The notes beneath the pieces were generated by a model. It did not search any database and had not been told where the DNA came from. It saw nothing but the letters and a program-made list of their open reading frames with translations. A program made the translations under genes and the position numbers. Below are positions 9,189-17,763 of a stretch of DNA of 64,000 nt, piece after piece. Source of the DNA: SVTX01 sp045588675 (GTDB lineage Bacteria; Bacillota; Clostridia; Oscillospirales; CAG-272); assembly GCA_045588675.1 (NCBI GenBank), contig JAZNER010000016.1, positions 32,889 to 96,888 on the forward strand, read 5' to 3'. Every line of letters starts with the position of its first letter. Within the stretch, counting starts at the first letter, position 1.

Positions 9189-10064
9189 ATGAGCAAATGT
9201 AATCTTTGCCCAAGGGGCTGTCTTGCAGAGCGCGAGCTTGGCGAGCGCGGTCTTTGCGGGGTTGGAAGCCGGTTTAAAATATCTAAAATAATGCTGCATC
9301 TTTGGGAAGAGCCCTGCATCTCAGGCCAAGGCGGTGCGGGCACTGTGTTTTTTGCAGGCTGTAATCTCCATTGTGTATATTGTCAGAACAAGGCTATCAG
9401 CAACGGCGGCTCGGGTCGTGAAATGAATGAAAATGAGCTTGAAAAAGAGATTTTTTCTCTTGCCCAGCGCGGCGCGGAATGCATTGAATTTGTTACTCCC
9501 ACACACTATACTCTGTCACTTGCAAGGCTTCTTGAGAAAATCAAGCCGAAGCTCTCAATTCCTGTTGTCTGGAACAGCAGTGGCTACGAGAGCGTATCCT
9601 CTCTTTCTCTGCTTGACGGTCTTGTTGACATTTATCTCCCTGACTTTAAATATTGTTCGGGCGAGCTCGCCAAAAAATATTCCAACGCCGAAAATTACCC
9701 TGATATTGCCATTTCAGCGCTTCAGGAAATGAAAAGACAGGTTGGTCCGCCTCAATTTGACGCGGTGGGGATGGTGAAAAGCGGACTTATAGTGCGCCAT
9801 TTAGTGCTTCCATCTCACAGAAAAGATTCAATTGAGGCCTTAAAGCTTCTTGCCGAGCAGATAGGAGCGGAAAATATGAAGCTAAGCCTTATGAGCCAAT
9901 ACACGCCCGATTTTTACACCGACGGAAAATTCAAAAACCTTGAGCGGCGAGTTACATCATTTGAATACAACAGTGTTATGTCGGCAGCTATTGACTTGGG
10001 ATTTGACGGATATTTCCAGCAAATGTCCTCGGCAGACAAGAAATTTACGCCGAATTTTGAATAG
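9189..10064 (+). CDS. Radical SAM protein of the COG1313 (PflX-like) family
   Basis: A 291-residue radical SAM enzyme. Near residues 57-64 it has the CNLHCVYC cluster motif (CxxxCxxC) that binds the SAM-cleaving 4Fe-4S cluster. In front of it is a short Cys-rich segment, CNLCPRGCLAERELGERGLCGV, typical of the pyruvate formate-lyase-activating-like COG1313 proteins. The substrate is unknown. It is monocistronic with its own promoter and terminator and is not next to a glycyl radical enzyme, so a PFL-activase role is not supported by context. GGAGG precedes the ATG. Confidence 0.85.
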   Translation: MSKCNLCPRGCLAERELGERGLCGVGSRFKISKIMLHLWEEPCISGQGGAGTVFFAGCNLHCVYCQNKAISNGGSGREMNENELEKEIFSLAQRGAECIEFVTPTHYTLSLARLLEKIKPKLSIPVVWNSSGYESVSSLSLLDGLVDIYLPDFKYCSGELAKKYSNAENYPDIAISALQEMKRQVGPPQFDAVGMVKSGLIVRHLVLPSHRKDSIEALKLLAEQIGAENMKLSLMSQYTPDFYTDGKFKNLERRVTSFEYNSVMSAAIDLGFDGYFQQMSSADKKFTPNFE

Positions 10065-10095
10065 CATTTAAAACAGCCGTTAAAATATACAAAAG

Positions 10096-10122
10096 CAAGG
10101 GTACATTCACCCTTGTTTTTTT
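10096..10122 (+). terminator. Rho-independent terminator
   Basis: CAAGGGT / ACCCTTG stem with a 6-nt loop followed by a run of eight T residues, 31 bp after the radical SAM stop codon. Confidence 0.85.
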
Positions 10123-10145
10123 ACACGAATTTATTAAAAAGGTAC

Positions 10146-10174
10146 TTGCAAAACGGTGCTGACAGTGATATAAT
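10146..10174 (+). promoter_or_regulatory. Promoter of the MarR-ABC exporter operon
   Basis: TTGCAA (10146-10151) and TATAAT (10169-10174), 17 bp apart. The palindromic operator candidate begins 7 bp downstream of the -10 box, where a repressor would block transcription initiation. Confidence 0.75.
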
Positions 10175-10181
10175 ATAAAAC

Positions 10182-10210
10182 AGTTAACCGATTAACTGTT
10201 AATTGGTTAA
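10182..10210 (+). promoter_or_regulatory. Probable MarR operator
   Basis: Nested inverted repeats: AGTTAA-CCGA-TTAACT (10182-10197), and TTAACC (10184-10189) mirrored by GGTTAA (10205-10210). Four TTAAC-type half-sites in 29 bp at the predicted start site suggest cooperative binding by the MarR protein encoded just downstream. The assignment to that protein is inferred from position. Confidence 0.65.
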
Positions 10211-10257
10211 TTATTTTATGCGTGATGCGCACATTTTTCAAATCAAGGAGGACTTAA

Positions 10258-10749
10258 ATGGAAAGCAATAAATGCGACAAGTGCGAAATTATACACAAGC
10301 TTATTCAGACAAACAGACTTCACAGAACTATAATAGAGCGCTTCGCGACAAGCCTTGGCTTACACTCCTCAGGTCACAGAATGCTTATGCATCTTATTCA
10401 TTTTGATAAAATCCCCTCTCAGAAGGAGCTTGCCGAGCATTTCAAAATCAGCCCCGCGGCAGTTGCAACAACTCTGAAAAAGCTTGAAGCCGACGGATAT
10501 ATAGAGCGGAGCAAATGCAGAGATATTCGCTTCAACGAAATCAGTATAACCGAGCGCGGACGCGCCGCCGCTATTGAAAGCGAAAAATATTTCAGACTTG
10601 TAGATATAACCGCTCTTGAAGATTTTTCACAGGAAGAGCTTGATTTGTTTGTAAGACTTCTTGAAAAAATGCAGACAAATCTCAAAAAAGCAGAATTGAA
10701 TTTTGATTCAGATAACGAAAAACCCTACGGAAAGGATAAAAAACAATGA
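10258..10749 (+). CDS. MarR family transcriptional regulator
   Basis: 163-residue winged-helix repressor. The HTH region lies at about residues 48-95 (IPSQKELAEHFKISPAAVATTLKKLEADGYIERSK), with the wing after it (DIRFNEISITERG) and dimerisation helices at both ends. An N-terminal CDKCE motif adds two cysteines that could bind metal or sense redox state. The stop codon overlaps the start of the first ABC gene (ATGA), so the regulator is co-translated with the exporter it probably represses. AAGGAGG precedes the ATG. Confidence 0.9.
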   Translation: MESNKCDKCEIIHKLIQTNRLHRTIIERFATSLGLHSSGHRMLMHLIHFDKIPSQKELAEHFKISPAAVATTLKKLEADGYIERSKCRDIRFNEISITERGRAAAIESEKYFRLVDITALEDFSQEELDLFVRLLEKMQTNLKKAELNFDSDNEKPYGKDKKQ

Positions 10750-12500
10750 AAAAATGGTTGAAATATGTAAAGCCCTACTCGCTTTACTTTATTTTAGGAC
10801 CGCTTTGTATGATTGTTGAGGTAATAGGCGAGGTGCTTATGCCGACATACTTAGCAAAGGTAATCAACGCCGCAACAGCAAACGACCTGACTACACTCAA
10901 AAGCTTTGAGGCGATGGGTATGATGATAATCACCGCTCTTATGATGATGGCGGGCGGTATCGGCGGAGCGTATTTCGGGGGCAAGGCCTCTGTAAACTTC
11001 GCGGCAGATGTGAGAAACGACTTATTCCGCAAGGTGCAAGGCTTCAGCTTCTCAAACATAGACAAATTCTCAACGGGCTCGCTTGTAACAAGGCTTACAA
11101 ACGATGTTCAGCAAATGCAGAACTTTGTCAATATGCTTCTCCGTATGTTCCTGCGCTCACCGGGTATGCTTATCGGTGCACTTATTATGGCGGTTAGAAT
11201 GAGTCCTTCTCTTTCTCTTGTCTTCGCTGTAACTATCCCCTTGATGATACTTGCAATTTCATTTATTATCGCGCGCGGACTTCCCCTGTTTGCAAAAATG
11301 CAGACCAAGATTGACTCTCTCAACTCGACCGTACAGGAAAACATAACAAATGTGCGCGTTGTAAAATCCTTTGTCCGCGAAGACTTTGAAACAGAAAAGT
11401 TCTCTCGTGCAAACACAAACCTGAAAAATTCGGGAATGGCTGCTATGAAGAATATGATTTTTATGCAGCCCGTTCAGACCTTCTTTATGTATCTTACGAC
11501 TATTCTCGTAATTTGGTTCGGCAGTCAGCTCGTAATATCAAACATGGGTGAGATTGACGGCTTCAAGGTCGGCGACCTCTCGTCATTCATAACCTATGTA
11601 TCGCAAATTCTCTTCTCTCTTATGATGGTTACAATGATGCTTATGATTTCCTCGCGCGCTATGGCTTCGGCTAAACGAATTAAAGAGGTGCTTGGCGAGA
11701 AAATTGAGATTACAGACCTTGAAAATGTCAATCACGATATAAAAATCGAAAACGGCGAGATTGAATTTAAAAATGTCACCTATCGCTACTATAAAAACAG
11801 CGAAGAGCCTGTGCTTGACAAAATAAACCTGAAAATTCCCGCAAGCTCAACCGTCGGCATTATCGGCTCGACAGGCTGTGGAAAAACTACTCTCGTTTCG
11901 CTTATTCCCCGTCTTTATGACACAGATGATGGTGAGGTTTTGATTGACGGAGTTAATGTGCGCGACTACTCTCTCTACAATCTTCGCGAGGGTGTCGGTA
12001 TGGTTTTGCAAAAGAATGTTCTTTTCTCGGGAACGATTGAGGAAAATCTTCGTTGGGGCAACGAGCTTGCAAGTGACGAGGAGATTTTCGCGGCTGCCGA
12101 CCACGCTCAGGCTGACAAATTCGTCAAGAACTTTACCGCAGGCTATCAGACTGAGCTCGGTCAGGGCGGCGTCAATGTTTCGGGCGGACAAAAGCAGAGG
12201 CTTTGTATCGCTCGCGCGCTGTTGAAAAAGCCAAAAATCATTATTCTCGATGACTCAACAAGCGCAGTTGACACGGCAACCGAGGCTCAAATCAGAAACA
12301 CCTTTAAGACTGAGCTTGCAAGCTCCACAAAAATCATTATTGCACAAAGGATTTCTTCTGTTCGCGATGCCGATATGATAGTTGTTATGGACGACGGAAA
12401 AATAACGGGAATAGGTACTCACGACGCTCTCATGGAAAGCAACACGGAGTATCAGGAAATATACAACTCACAAAACGATAAGAAGGAGGAGAAAAAATAA
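10746..12500 (+). CDS. ABC exporter, half-transporter with degenerate ATP site
   Basis: 584-residue fusion of a six-helix membrane domain (about residues 10-320) with a nucleotide-binding domain. Walker A is GSTGCGKTT and the signature is VSGGQ. The Walker B ending is ILDDSTSAVD, with Asp in place of the catalytic Glu, and the H-loop reads IAQRIS with Gln for His. These two changes mark the degenerate half of heterodimeric exporters such as BmrCD or TM287/288. It overlaps the MarR gene by 4 bp and the next ABC gene by 1 bp. The substrate, probably a drug or lipid, is unknown. Confidence 0.93.
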   Translation: MKKWLKYVKPYSLYFILGPLCMIVEVIGEVLMPTYLAKVINAATANDLTTLKSFEAMGMMIITALMMMAGGIGGAYFGGKASVNFAADVRNDLFRKVQGFSFSNIDKFSTGSLVTRLTNDVQQMQNFVNMLLRMFLRSPGMLIGALIMAVRMSPSLSLVFAVTIPLMILAISFIIARGLPLFAKMQTKIDSLNSTVQENITNVRVVKSFVREDFETEKFSRANTNLKNSGMAAMKNMIFMQPVQTFFMYLTTILVIWFGSQLVISNMGEIDGFKVGDLSSFITYVSQILFSLMMVTMMLMISSRAMASAKRIKEVLGEKIEITDLENVNHDIKIENGEIEFKNVTYRYYKNSEEPVLDKINLKIPASSTVGIIGSTGCGKTTLVSLIPRLYDTDDGEVLIDGVNVRDYSLYNLREGVGMVLQKNVLFSGTIEENLRWGNELASDEEIFAAADHAQADKFVKNFTAGYQTELGQGGVNVSGGQKQRLCIARALLKKPKIIILDDSTSAVDTATEAQIRNTFKTELASSTKIIIAQRISSVRDADMIVVMDDGKITGIGTHDALMESNTEYQEIYNSQNDKKEEKK

Positions 12501-14536
12501 TGGCAAGAACTCTTAGCGAGCTTCAAAAGCAGTACAGCTCCTCTTCAAAAAACCCCGCAAAAATGGTCGGTCCCGGCCCAGCTGGCAGAGGACGCGGTCC
12601 CGGAGGAATGGGCGGAAAGCCGAAAAACACAAAGAAAACTATCGGCCGTCTTCTCGGTTATGTAGGCAAATACAAGTTTTTGCTGATAGTTGTATTCCTC
12701 TTTATGATTATCAATACTACCACCTCGCTATTGGGCGGTTATATGACAAGACCGATTATAAATAAGCTTTACGATTATACTATCGACTACAACGCAGAGC
12801 ACGGAATTGAAGCTGATGTTCCCTCGCAGGATGGCGGGGCTGATGACAGGATGTCAGGCTTTATTTACGAGATTGCAGACAAAGCGATAGAGGGCTTCAA
12901 AAATACAGCTTCTCCGTTTATAAGCAAACTGATAGGAAGTCAAAACCAAAAGGTTTCAGATGTTCTGTCCTATATAGGCGCGGCGCTGATTATCCTTGCC
13001 AGTGTTTATCTTGTGACCATTCTCACAAACTACCTTCAGGCAAGAATTATGATAATGATTTCGCAAAGCTCTATTGAAAAACTGAGAAACGACCTGTTCT
13101 ATAAAATGCAGAAGCTCCCCGTACGCTACTTTGACACCCACCCTACAGGTGAGGTCATGTCAAGATTTACAAACGATATTGACAACATTGATATTATGCT
13201 CAACAACTCGCTGACATCAATCGTTTCGGGTGTAATATCACTTATCGGAACATTCGTGTTTATGCTGACTACCCAATGGCAGCTGACATTGGTAACAGTA
13301 TTCTTTATCCCGATATTCATACTGGGCGGCGGAAAAATCGCGAAAAACTCACGAAAATACTATTCGGGACAGCAGGCGGCTCTTGGCGCGGCTAACGGAT
13401 ATATTGAGGAAACAGTTACAGGACAAAAGGTTATTAAGGTCTTCAACCACGAGAGCACCTGCATTGAGGAGTTTGAAACGCTCAATGAGGATTTGAGAGA
13501 TAAGCAGTTCAAATCTCAATTTTTCGGCGGAATTATGGGTCCTGTTATGGGTAACACAAGCCAAATCAGCTACGCTGTGACTATCGGTGTCGGCGGAATT
13601 TTAATGTGCCATAATATGCTTGATGCGGGCGGTCTTACACTTTTTGCAGGCTATTCAAAGCAATTCAGTATGCCGATAAACAATATTTCAATGCAGGCCG
13701 CGACTATCTTTTCGGCACTCGCGGGCGCAGAAAGAGTATTTGCGGTAATGGACGAAATGCCAGAGCTTCCCGACGCTGAAAATTCACAGGATATGCCAAA
13801 AATGCAAGGAGAAGTCGTTTTTGACAATGTAACCTTTGGCTACAATCCCGATAAGGTAATTCTCAAAAATCTCTCTCTTTATGCTCACCCCGGTCAGAAA
13901 ATTGCCTTTGTCGGCTCTACGGGCGCGGGAAAGACCACCGTTACAAATCTTTTAAGCCGTTTTTATGATATATCCGAGGGTACGATTACTATTGACGGTG
14001 TAAATATCAAGGACATCAAACGAGATGTGCTTCGTTCAAATATAGCAATGGTTTTGCAGGACACTCATCTCTTTACGGGAACTGTTATGGAAAATATCCG
14101 TTACGGCAGACCCGATGCTACTGACGACGAGGTTATAGCGGCGGCGAAAACAGCAAGTGCGCACAGCTTTATTATGAGGCTTTCGGACGGCTATTCAACT
14201 ATGCTTGAAGGCGACGGAGCAAACCTGTCACAAGGACAGCGTCAGCTGCTCAATATTGCCCGTGCTGCTCTCTCAAAGGCTCCGATCCTTGTGCTCGACG
14301 AGGCAACGAGCTCGGTTGACACGAGAACCGAGCGACACATTGAGCATGGTATGGACAGACTTATGAAAAGCCGTACGACCTTCGTAATCGCGCACCGTCT
14401 TTCAACAGTTCGCAACTCAAATGCCATTATGGTACTTGAAGCGGGAGAAATAATAGAGCGCGGAACTCACGAGCAGCTGCTCGAAATGCAAGGCAGGTAC
14501 TACGAGCTTTACACAGGCAAGCGCGAGCTCGACTAA
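12500..14536 (+). CDS. ABC exporter, half-transporter with canonical ATP site
   Basis: 678-residue partner of the preceding gene. Walker A is GSTGAGKTT, Walker B LVLDEATSSVD with the catalytic Glu, and the H-loop IAHRLS is intact; the signature is LSQGQ. An N-terminal cytosolic tail rich in Gly, Pro and Arg (about residues 24-45, GPGPAGRGRGPGG) precedes the first helix. A long loop of about 80 residues after the first helix (SQDGGADD region) is probably extracellular. Together the two proteins form one heterodimeric exporter. AAGGAGGAG precedes the ATG, and a strong terminator follows. Confidence 0.93.
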   Translation: MARTLSELQKQYSSSSKNPAKMVGPGPAGRGRGPGGMGGKPKNTKKTIGRLLGYVGKYKFLLIVVFLFMIINTTTSLLGGYMTRPIINKLYDYTIDYNAEHGIEADVPSQDGGADDRMSGFIYEIADKAIEGFKNTASPFISKLIGSQNQKVSDVLSYIGAALIILASVYLVTILTNYLQARIMIMISQSSIEKLRNDLFYKMQKLPVRYFDTHPTGEVMSRFTNDIDNIDIMLNNSLTSIVSGVISLIGTFVFMLTTQWQLTLVTVFFIPIFILGGGKIAKNSRKYYSGQQAALGAANGYIEETVTGQKVIKVFNHESTCIEEFETLNEDLRDKQFKSQFFGGIMGPVMGNTSQISYAVTIGVGGILMCHNMLDAGGLTLFAGYSKQFSMPINNISMQAATIFSALAGAERVFAVMDEMPELPDAENSQDMPKMQGEVVFDNVTFGYNPDKVILKNLSLYAHPGQKIAFVGSTGAGKTTVTNLLSRFYDISEGTITIDGVNIKDIKRDVLRSNIAMVLQDTHLFTGTVMENIRYGRPDATDDEVIAAAKTASAHSFIMRLSDGYSTMLEGDGANLSQGQRQLLNIARAALSKAPILVLDEATSSVDTRTERHIEHGMDRLMKSRTTFVIAHRLSTVRNSNAIMVLEAGEIIERGTHEQLLEMQGRYYELYTGKRELD

Positions 14537-14563
14537 AACAAATTAACTAAAACAAAACAAGAT

Positions 14564-14602
14564 AAAACAGAGGGCGGATGCTTTGCATCCGCCCTCTGTT
14601 TT
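14564..14602. terminator. Bidirectional terminator between convergent genes
   Basis: Stem AAAACAGAGGGCGGATG / CATCCGCCCTCTGTTTT around a CTTTG loop, with A and T tracts on both flanks. It can end both the ABC operon (+) and the VWA lipoprotein gene (-). Confidence 0.9.
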
Positions 14603-14611
14603 GTCTGCTTT

Positions 14612-16264
14612 TTACCTTTTATTTTTAATTGATTTTTCAAGCAATTCCAAAAACTCCGTTTTTTCGGGATATTCCGAGAGGTCAAGTGACTGCAAATCTT
14701 CAATCACGCTCTCAATCGTGATGTCCCCGATATATTCACTGTTGTGCAAAAGCATAGTCGTTTGAATTACACAAAGCATAAATTTAACATCATCATTTGT
14801 GTCACCAAGCTCTCTTGCGCCGATTGAATATTCATTGAGCAGGCTTATCGGCTCACCGGGATTTTTATATCTTACGGCAAGCTTTATCCATTCTGTACCC
14901 TCTGCACTGTCATTCCACATATTAACGCCATCGTTAAATGTAATCTCATAGCAGACTGTCACCTGATGAGAAGCTCCGACCTCGCCCGCGTCCTTTGTAT
15001 CGTCCTCAAAATCCTCAGTGTCCAGAAGTCTGTTTTCATAGCCAATCAAGCGGTATGAGCTTACATAATCCTTATCAAAGGTAAGCTGCATTTTTACATC
15101 CTCTGCAACCGTGTAAAGAGTGCCAAGCAGGTCTGTTCCCATAACTCTCTCTGCCTCGCTCTCACCGTCAATATAGTAATAAACGCCATTACCGTGGTCT
15201 GCAATCGCTTCCATATTGGCATCGCGGTAGTTGCCTGTGCCAAAGCCTAAAACTGACAGGTAAACGCCCTGACCTCTCTTTTGCTCAACATAATTCTGAA
15301 GCTCCTCTGCTGAGGAAATTCCAACATTGAGGTCGCCGTCAGACGCCATGATTATACGGTTATTTCCGCCCTCAATAAAATGCTTTTCGGCAATTCTGTA
15401 CGCCTCTGTAAGTCCTGCCTCGCCGTTAGTTGAACCTGACGCGTTAAGACTGTTGATAGCAGCCATAATCTTCTCTGATTTATTGCCCTCACAGCCATCA
15501 AGCACGACCTGCTCCCTGCCCGAATAGGTTACAATAGAAACTCTGTCCTTTTCGCTTAAGCTTCCAACAAGAGTTGAGAATGCCTTTTTGAGCAAGGGCA
15601 GCTTATCCTCAGAGCGCATAGAACCCGAAACATCTATCAGGAAAACAAGATTGTTGCCTTCGCTTACAGTTGCTTCCTCTGCCTTGAGGGTGAGGCGCAA
15701 AACATACGAGCTCTCGTTCCAGGGACACGCTACTATATCTGTTGTAACACCGAAAAGCTCGTTATCCCTGGGGCTTTGAACATCATATTTAAAATAGTTA
15801 ATAAACTCCTCTGTTCTGAACGCCGAAGAGGAATTTGCAAGCTCGCGCCAGCGATATCCCTGATTTATCAGCTTTCGGAAATAGGTATATGAAGCCGTGT
15901 CAACATCCGCAGAAAAGGTAGAAATGTTGTTTTCAGCCGTGTTAATAAAGGGATTTTCTTTCCAAATCGGGAAATAAGGGGTATCGATATATATATCTGC
16001 CTCTGTCTTATTTTCGTCTTCGCTCGGAGCTTCAGGATATATTGCCTCATCGCTATCAGACTTTTCTGCCTCAGCATAAATATAATCTTTCAACCCTGCC
16101 TGAGAGCTGCCGCTTTGTGAGAAGCTCGGATTATTATAAATCCCGTTGCCGCCGTCGGCAATACCGCCTAACGACTCGTCCTTCGTTGCCGCGTTACAAG
16201 CTGCGAATGAAATCGCAAGCATAAAAACCAACAATAACGATAAAATTCTAACTGTTTTTTTCAT
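14612..16264 (-). CDS. VWA-domain lipoprotein (YfbK family)
   Basis: Predicted secreted lipoprotein of 550 residues. The start was set at the ATG at 16264, which has AAAGGATG upstream and gives a proper signal peptide MKKTVRILSLLLVFMLAISF ending in a lipobox (SFAAC). An N-terminal von Willebrand-associated domain (TPYFPIWKENPFINTAENNI, STFSADVDTASYTYFRK) is followed by a VWA domain with an intact MIDAS (FLIDVSGSMRS, SGSTN, ASDGDLN) and a C-terminal YfbK-type (DUF3520) domain. It is the third gene of a sigma / anti-sigma operon, so it may act in surface sensing or adhesion. The ligand is unknown. Confidence 0.88.
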   Translation of the reverse strand: MKKTVRILSLLLVFMLAISFAACNAATKDESLGGIADGGNGIYNNPSFSQSGSSQAGLKDYIYAEAEKSDSDEAIYPEAPSEDENKTEADIYIDTPYFPIWKENPFINTAENNISTFSADVDTASYTYFRKLINQGYRWRELANSSSAFRTEEFINYFKYDVQSPRDNELFGVTTDIVACPWNESSYVLRLTLKAEEATVSEGNNLVFLIDVSGSMRSEDKLPLLKKAFSTLVGSLSEKDRVSIVTYSGREQVVLDGCEGNKSEKIMAAINSLNASGSTNGEAGLTEAYRIAEKHFIEGGNNRIIMASDGDLNVGISSAEELQNYVEQKRGQGVYLSVLGFGTGNYRDANMEAIADHGNGVYYYIDGESEAERVMGTDLLGTLYTVAEDVKMQLTFDKDYVSSYRLIGYENRLLDTEDFEDDTKDAGEVGASHQVTVCYEITFNDGVNMWNDSAEGTEWIKLAVRYKNPGEPISLLNEYSIGARELGDTNDDVKFMLCVIQTTMLLHNSEYIGDITIESVIEDLQSLDLSEYPEKTEFLELLEKSIKNKR

Positions 16265-16307
16265 TGTGTAACCATCCTTTCTATCGGTCATCCCGATATT
16301 AAAAGCA

Positions 16308-16940
16308 TTATTGCAGAGCTTCAAGAAGTATCTGCACGAACTTTTCCTCGGGGATAATCTCTGCCTCGTAATCAAAAATCTCGCCCGAAATGTTGCCATC
16401 TGTCTGTTTCAGATACGGAGAGGTCACTTTGCCGTCGCCGTAAAGCACCCAGACCTTGTAATTAAGTGTTGGAGAGGACACTCCCGTCTGCACACCGTTG
16501 CCCATTTCTTCCTTGAGCATCTCAATCTCGCTTGACTTAAGTCCTTGACTTACATAGTATCCGCTCTCCCCGATATTCTGCCAGACAATGTGTGCGCAGT
16601 CAGAGAAATACGGCAGCTCTTCACTTGAATTGACAAGCCTTCCGTCAAATAACCTTTGAGATTTATTTTCAAGGAAAAGCGCTTCAACCGATTGGATTTT
16701 AAACTCCTCTCGGTCGAGCGTGCCCTCTCCCTTGTTGCCGACGAAAAGATTTAATCTTGAAATAAGATTGCCACCTACCGTCAATGCGAACACAAGAGTA
16801 ACGGCTGCCGCTATGAGCCAAGTCCTCGACAGACTTTTTCGTTTTGACCTGTACTCTATCGCCTCGGCAATTAACGCATCGTCAAGCTCGCCGATTTCGC
16901 GGAGCAGATATTCGGTTTTTTGCTTTTTTAAGTTTTTCAT
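16308..16940 (-). CDS. Probable transmembrane anti-sigma factor
   Basis: 210-residue protein with a charged cytoplasmic N-terminus (about residues 1-38), one membrane helix (WLIAAAVTLVFALTVGGNLI, residues 41-60) and an extracellular domain of about 150 residues with no recognised fold. Its start codon overlaps the stop of the sigma factor gene (ATGA), the arrangement expected of a cognate anti-sigma factor. No zinc-binding HxxxCxxC motif is seen in the N-terminus, so it is not a ZAS-type anti-sigma by sequence. The role rests on topology and gene order. Confidence 0.65.
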   Translation of the reverse strand: MKNLKKQKTEYLLREIGELDDALIAEAIEYRSKRKSLSRTWLIAAAVTLVFALTVGGNLISRLNLFVGNKGEGTLDREEFKIQSVEALFLENKSQRLFDGRLVNSSEELPYFSDCAHIVWQNIGESGYYVSQGLKSSEIEMLKEEMGNGVQTGVSSPTLNYKVWVLYGDGKVTSPYLKQTDGNISGEIFDYEAEIIPEEKFVQILLEALQ

Positions 16941-17488
16941 AATAAACCCTGCCCCTCTAAATATTTTTGCAAGCTCTGCCTTGTGCGGAAAAGAGTAGTT
17001 TTGATTTTTGCCTCTCCTATGCCCATCTGAAAAGCAATTTCTCCGATTGACTTTGAATAAAAGTAACGCAGAATAAACATTACTCTTTTTTCCTTATCAA
17101 GCGAATACAAAAAGCTGTTAAGAGCATCTTTCAGCCTGCCGTTTTCAAAATCAAAATCCGAGCTCTCTCGGTCGGGAATAATGTCGGACAATTCCATAGA
17201 GATATTGTCAATTCCGCCTCTTTTTTCGCTGTGCAGGCGTCTGTAGCGGTCAATCGAAATCCTACGGGTGATTTTGGAAAGAAATGCTCCGAGATAGGTC
17301 GGTCTTGCATCGGGCATAGCTCCCCAAGCGTCAAGATATGTGTCGTTGACACATTCCTCTGCGTCCTCGTGCGAGTAAAGCAAGGAATATGACAGTGATG
17401 TAAGCATTCGGCCGTACTTTGTGTCTGATTCCCGAATGGCTCTCTCATCTCGCGCCCAATATAAATCAACTATTTTGGTGTCTTCCAT
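16937..17488 (-). CDS. ECF-type RNA polymerase sigma factor
   Basis: 183-residue sigma-70 family protein with region 2 (SYSLLYSHEDAEECVNDTYL, about residues 35-90) and region 4 (KRVMFILRYFYSKSIGEIAFQMG followed by KIKTTLFRTRQSLQKYL). The start was placed at the ATG at 17488, because it has AAAGG at suitable spacing and matches normal ECF N-termini; an upstream in-frame extension of 27 residues is Arg/Lys rich and unlike the family. It overlaps the anti-sigma gene and probably drives its own operon, including the VWA lipoprotein. Confidence 0.88.
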   Translation of the reverse strand: MEDTKIVDLYWARDERAIRESDTKYGRMLTSLSYSLLYSHEDAEECVNDTYLDAWGAMPDARPTYLGAFLSKITRRISIDRYRRLHSEKRGGIDNISMELSDIIPDRESSDFDFENGRLKDALNSFLYSLDKEKRVMFILRYFYSKSIGEIAFQMGIGEAKIKTTLFRTRQSLQKYLEGQGLL

Positions 17489-17702
17489 AGTCTTTACCTT
17501 TGTCGGTGAGCATCGCCGACCTCCTCTCTTACTTCGGCCTTCATACAATATGTCGCAAAATTTTTTCAAAGGTTACACATTTTTGGAAAAATTTTTGTTT
17601 TTTATGAAAGCTATATGAAAATGATACCATAAAACAAAATTTGTGTCAATATGTTCAGTTCTATTCATTCAATAAAACAGTGTACAGGAAAGCTGAGATC
17701 AA

Positions 17703-17750
17703 ACAAAAAAACAAGGTCGGACAAGCATTTTTTCACTTATCCAACCTTGT
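17703..17750 (-). terminator. Terminator after metG
   Basis: CAAGGT-TGGATAAG and CTTGTCCGACCTTG form an imperfect 14-bp hairpin on the minus strand, followed by seven T residues. It sits 14 bp past the metG stop. Confidence 0.8.
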
Positions 17751-17763
17751 TTTATTTTAAAAA

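Noticed and set aside
9189..10064. Activase for the BMC glycyl radical enzyme
   Set aside because: It belongs to the COG1313 group, is 20 kb away and monocistronic; the operon has its own activase at 32520-33317.
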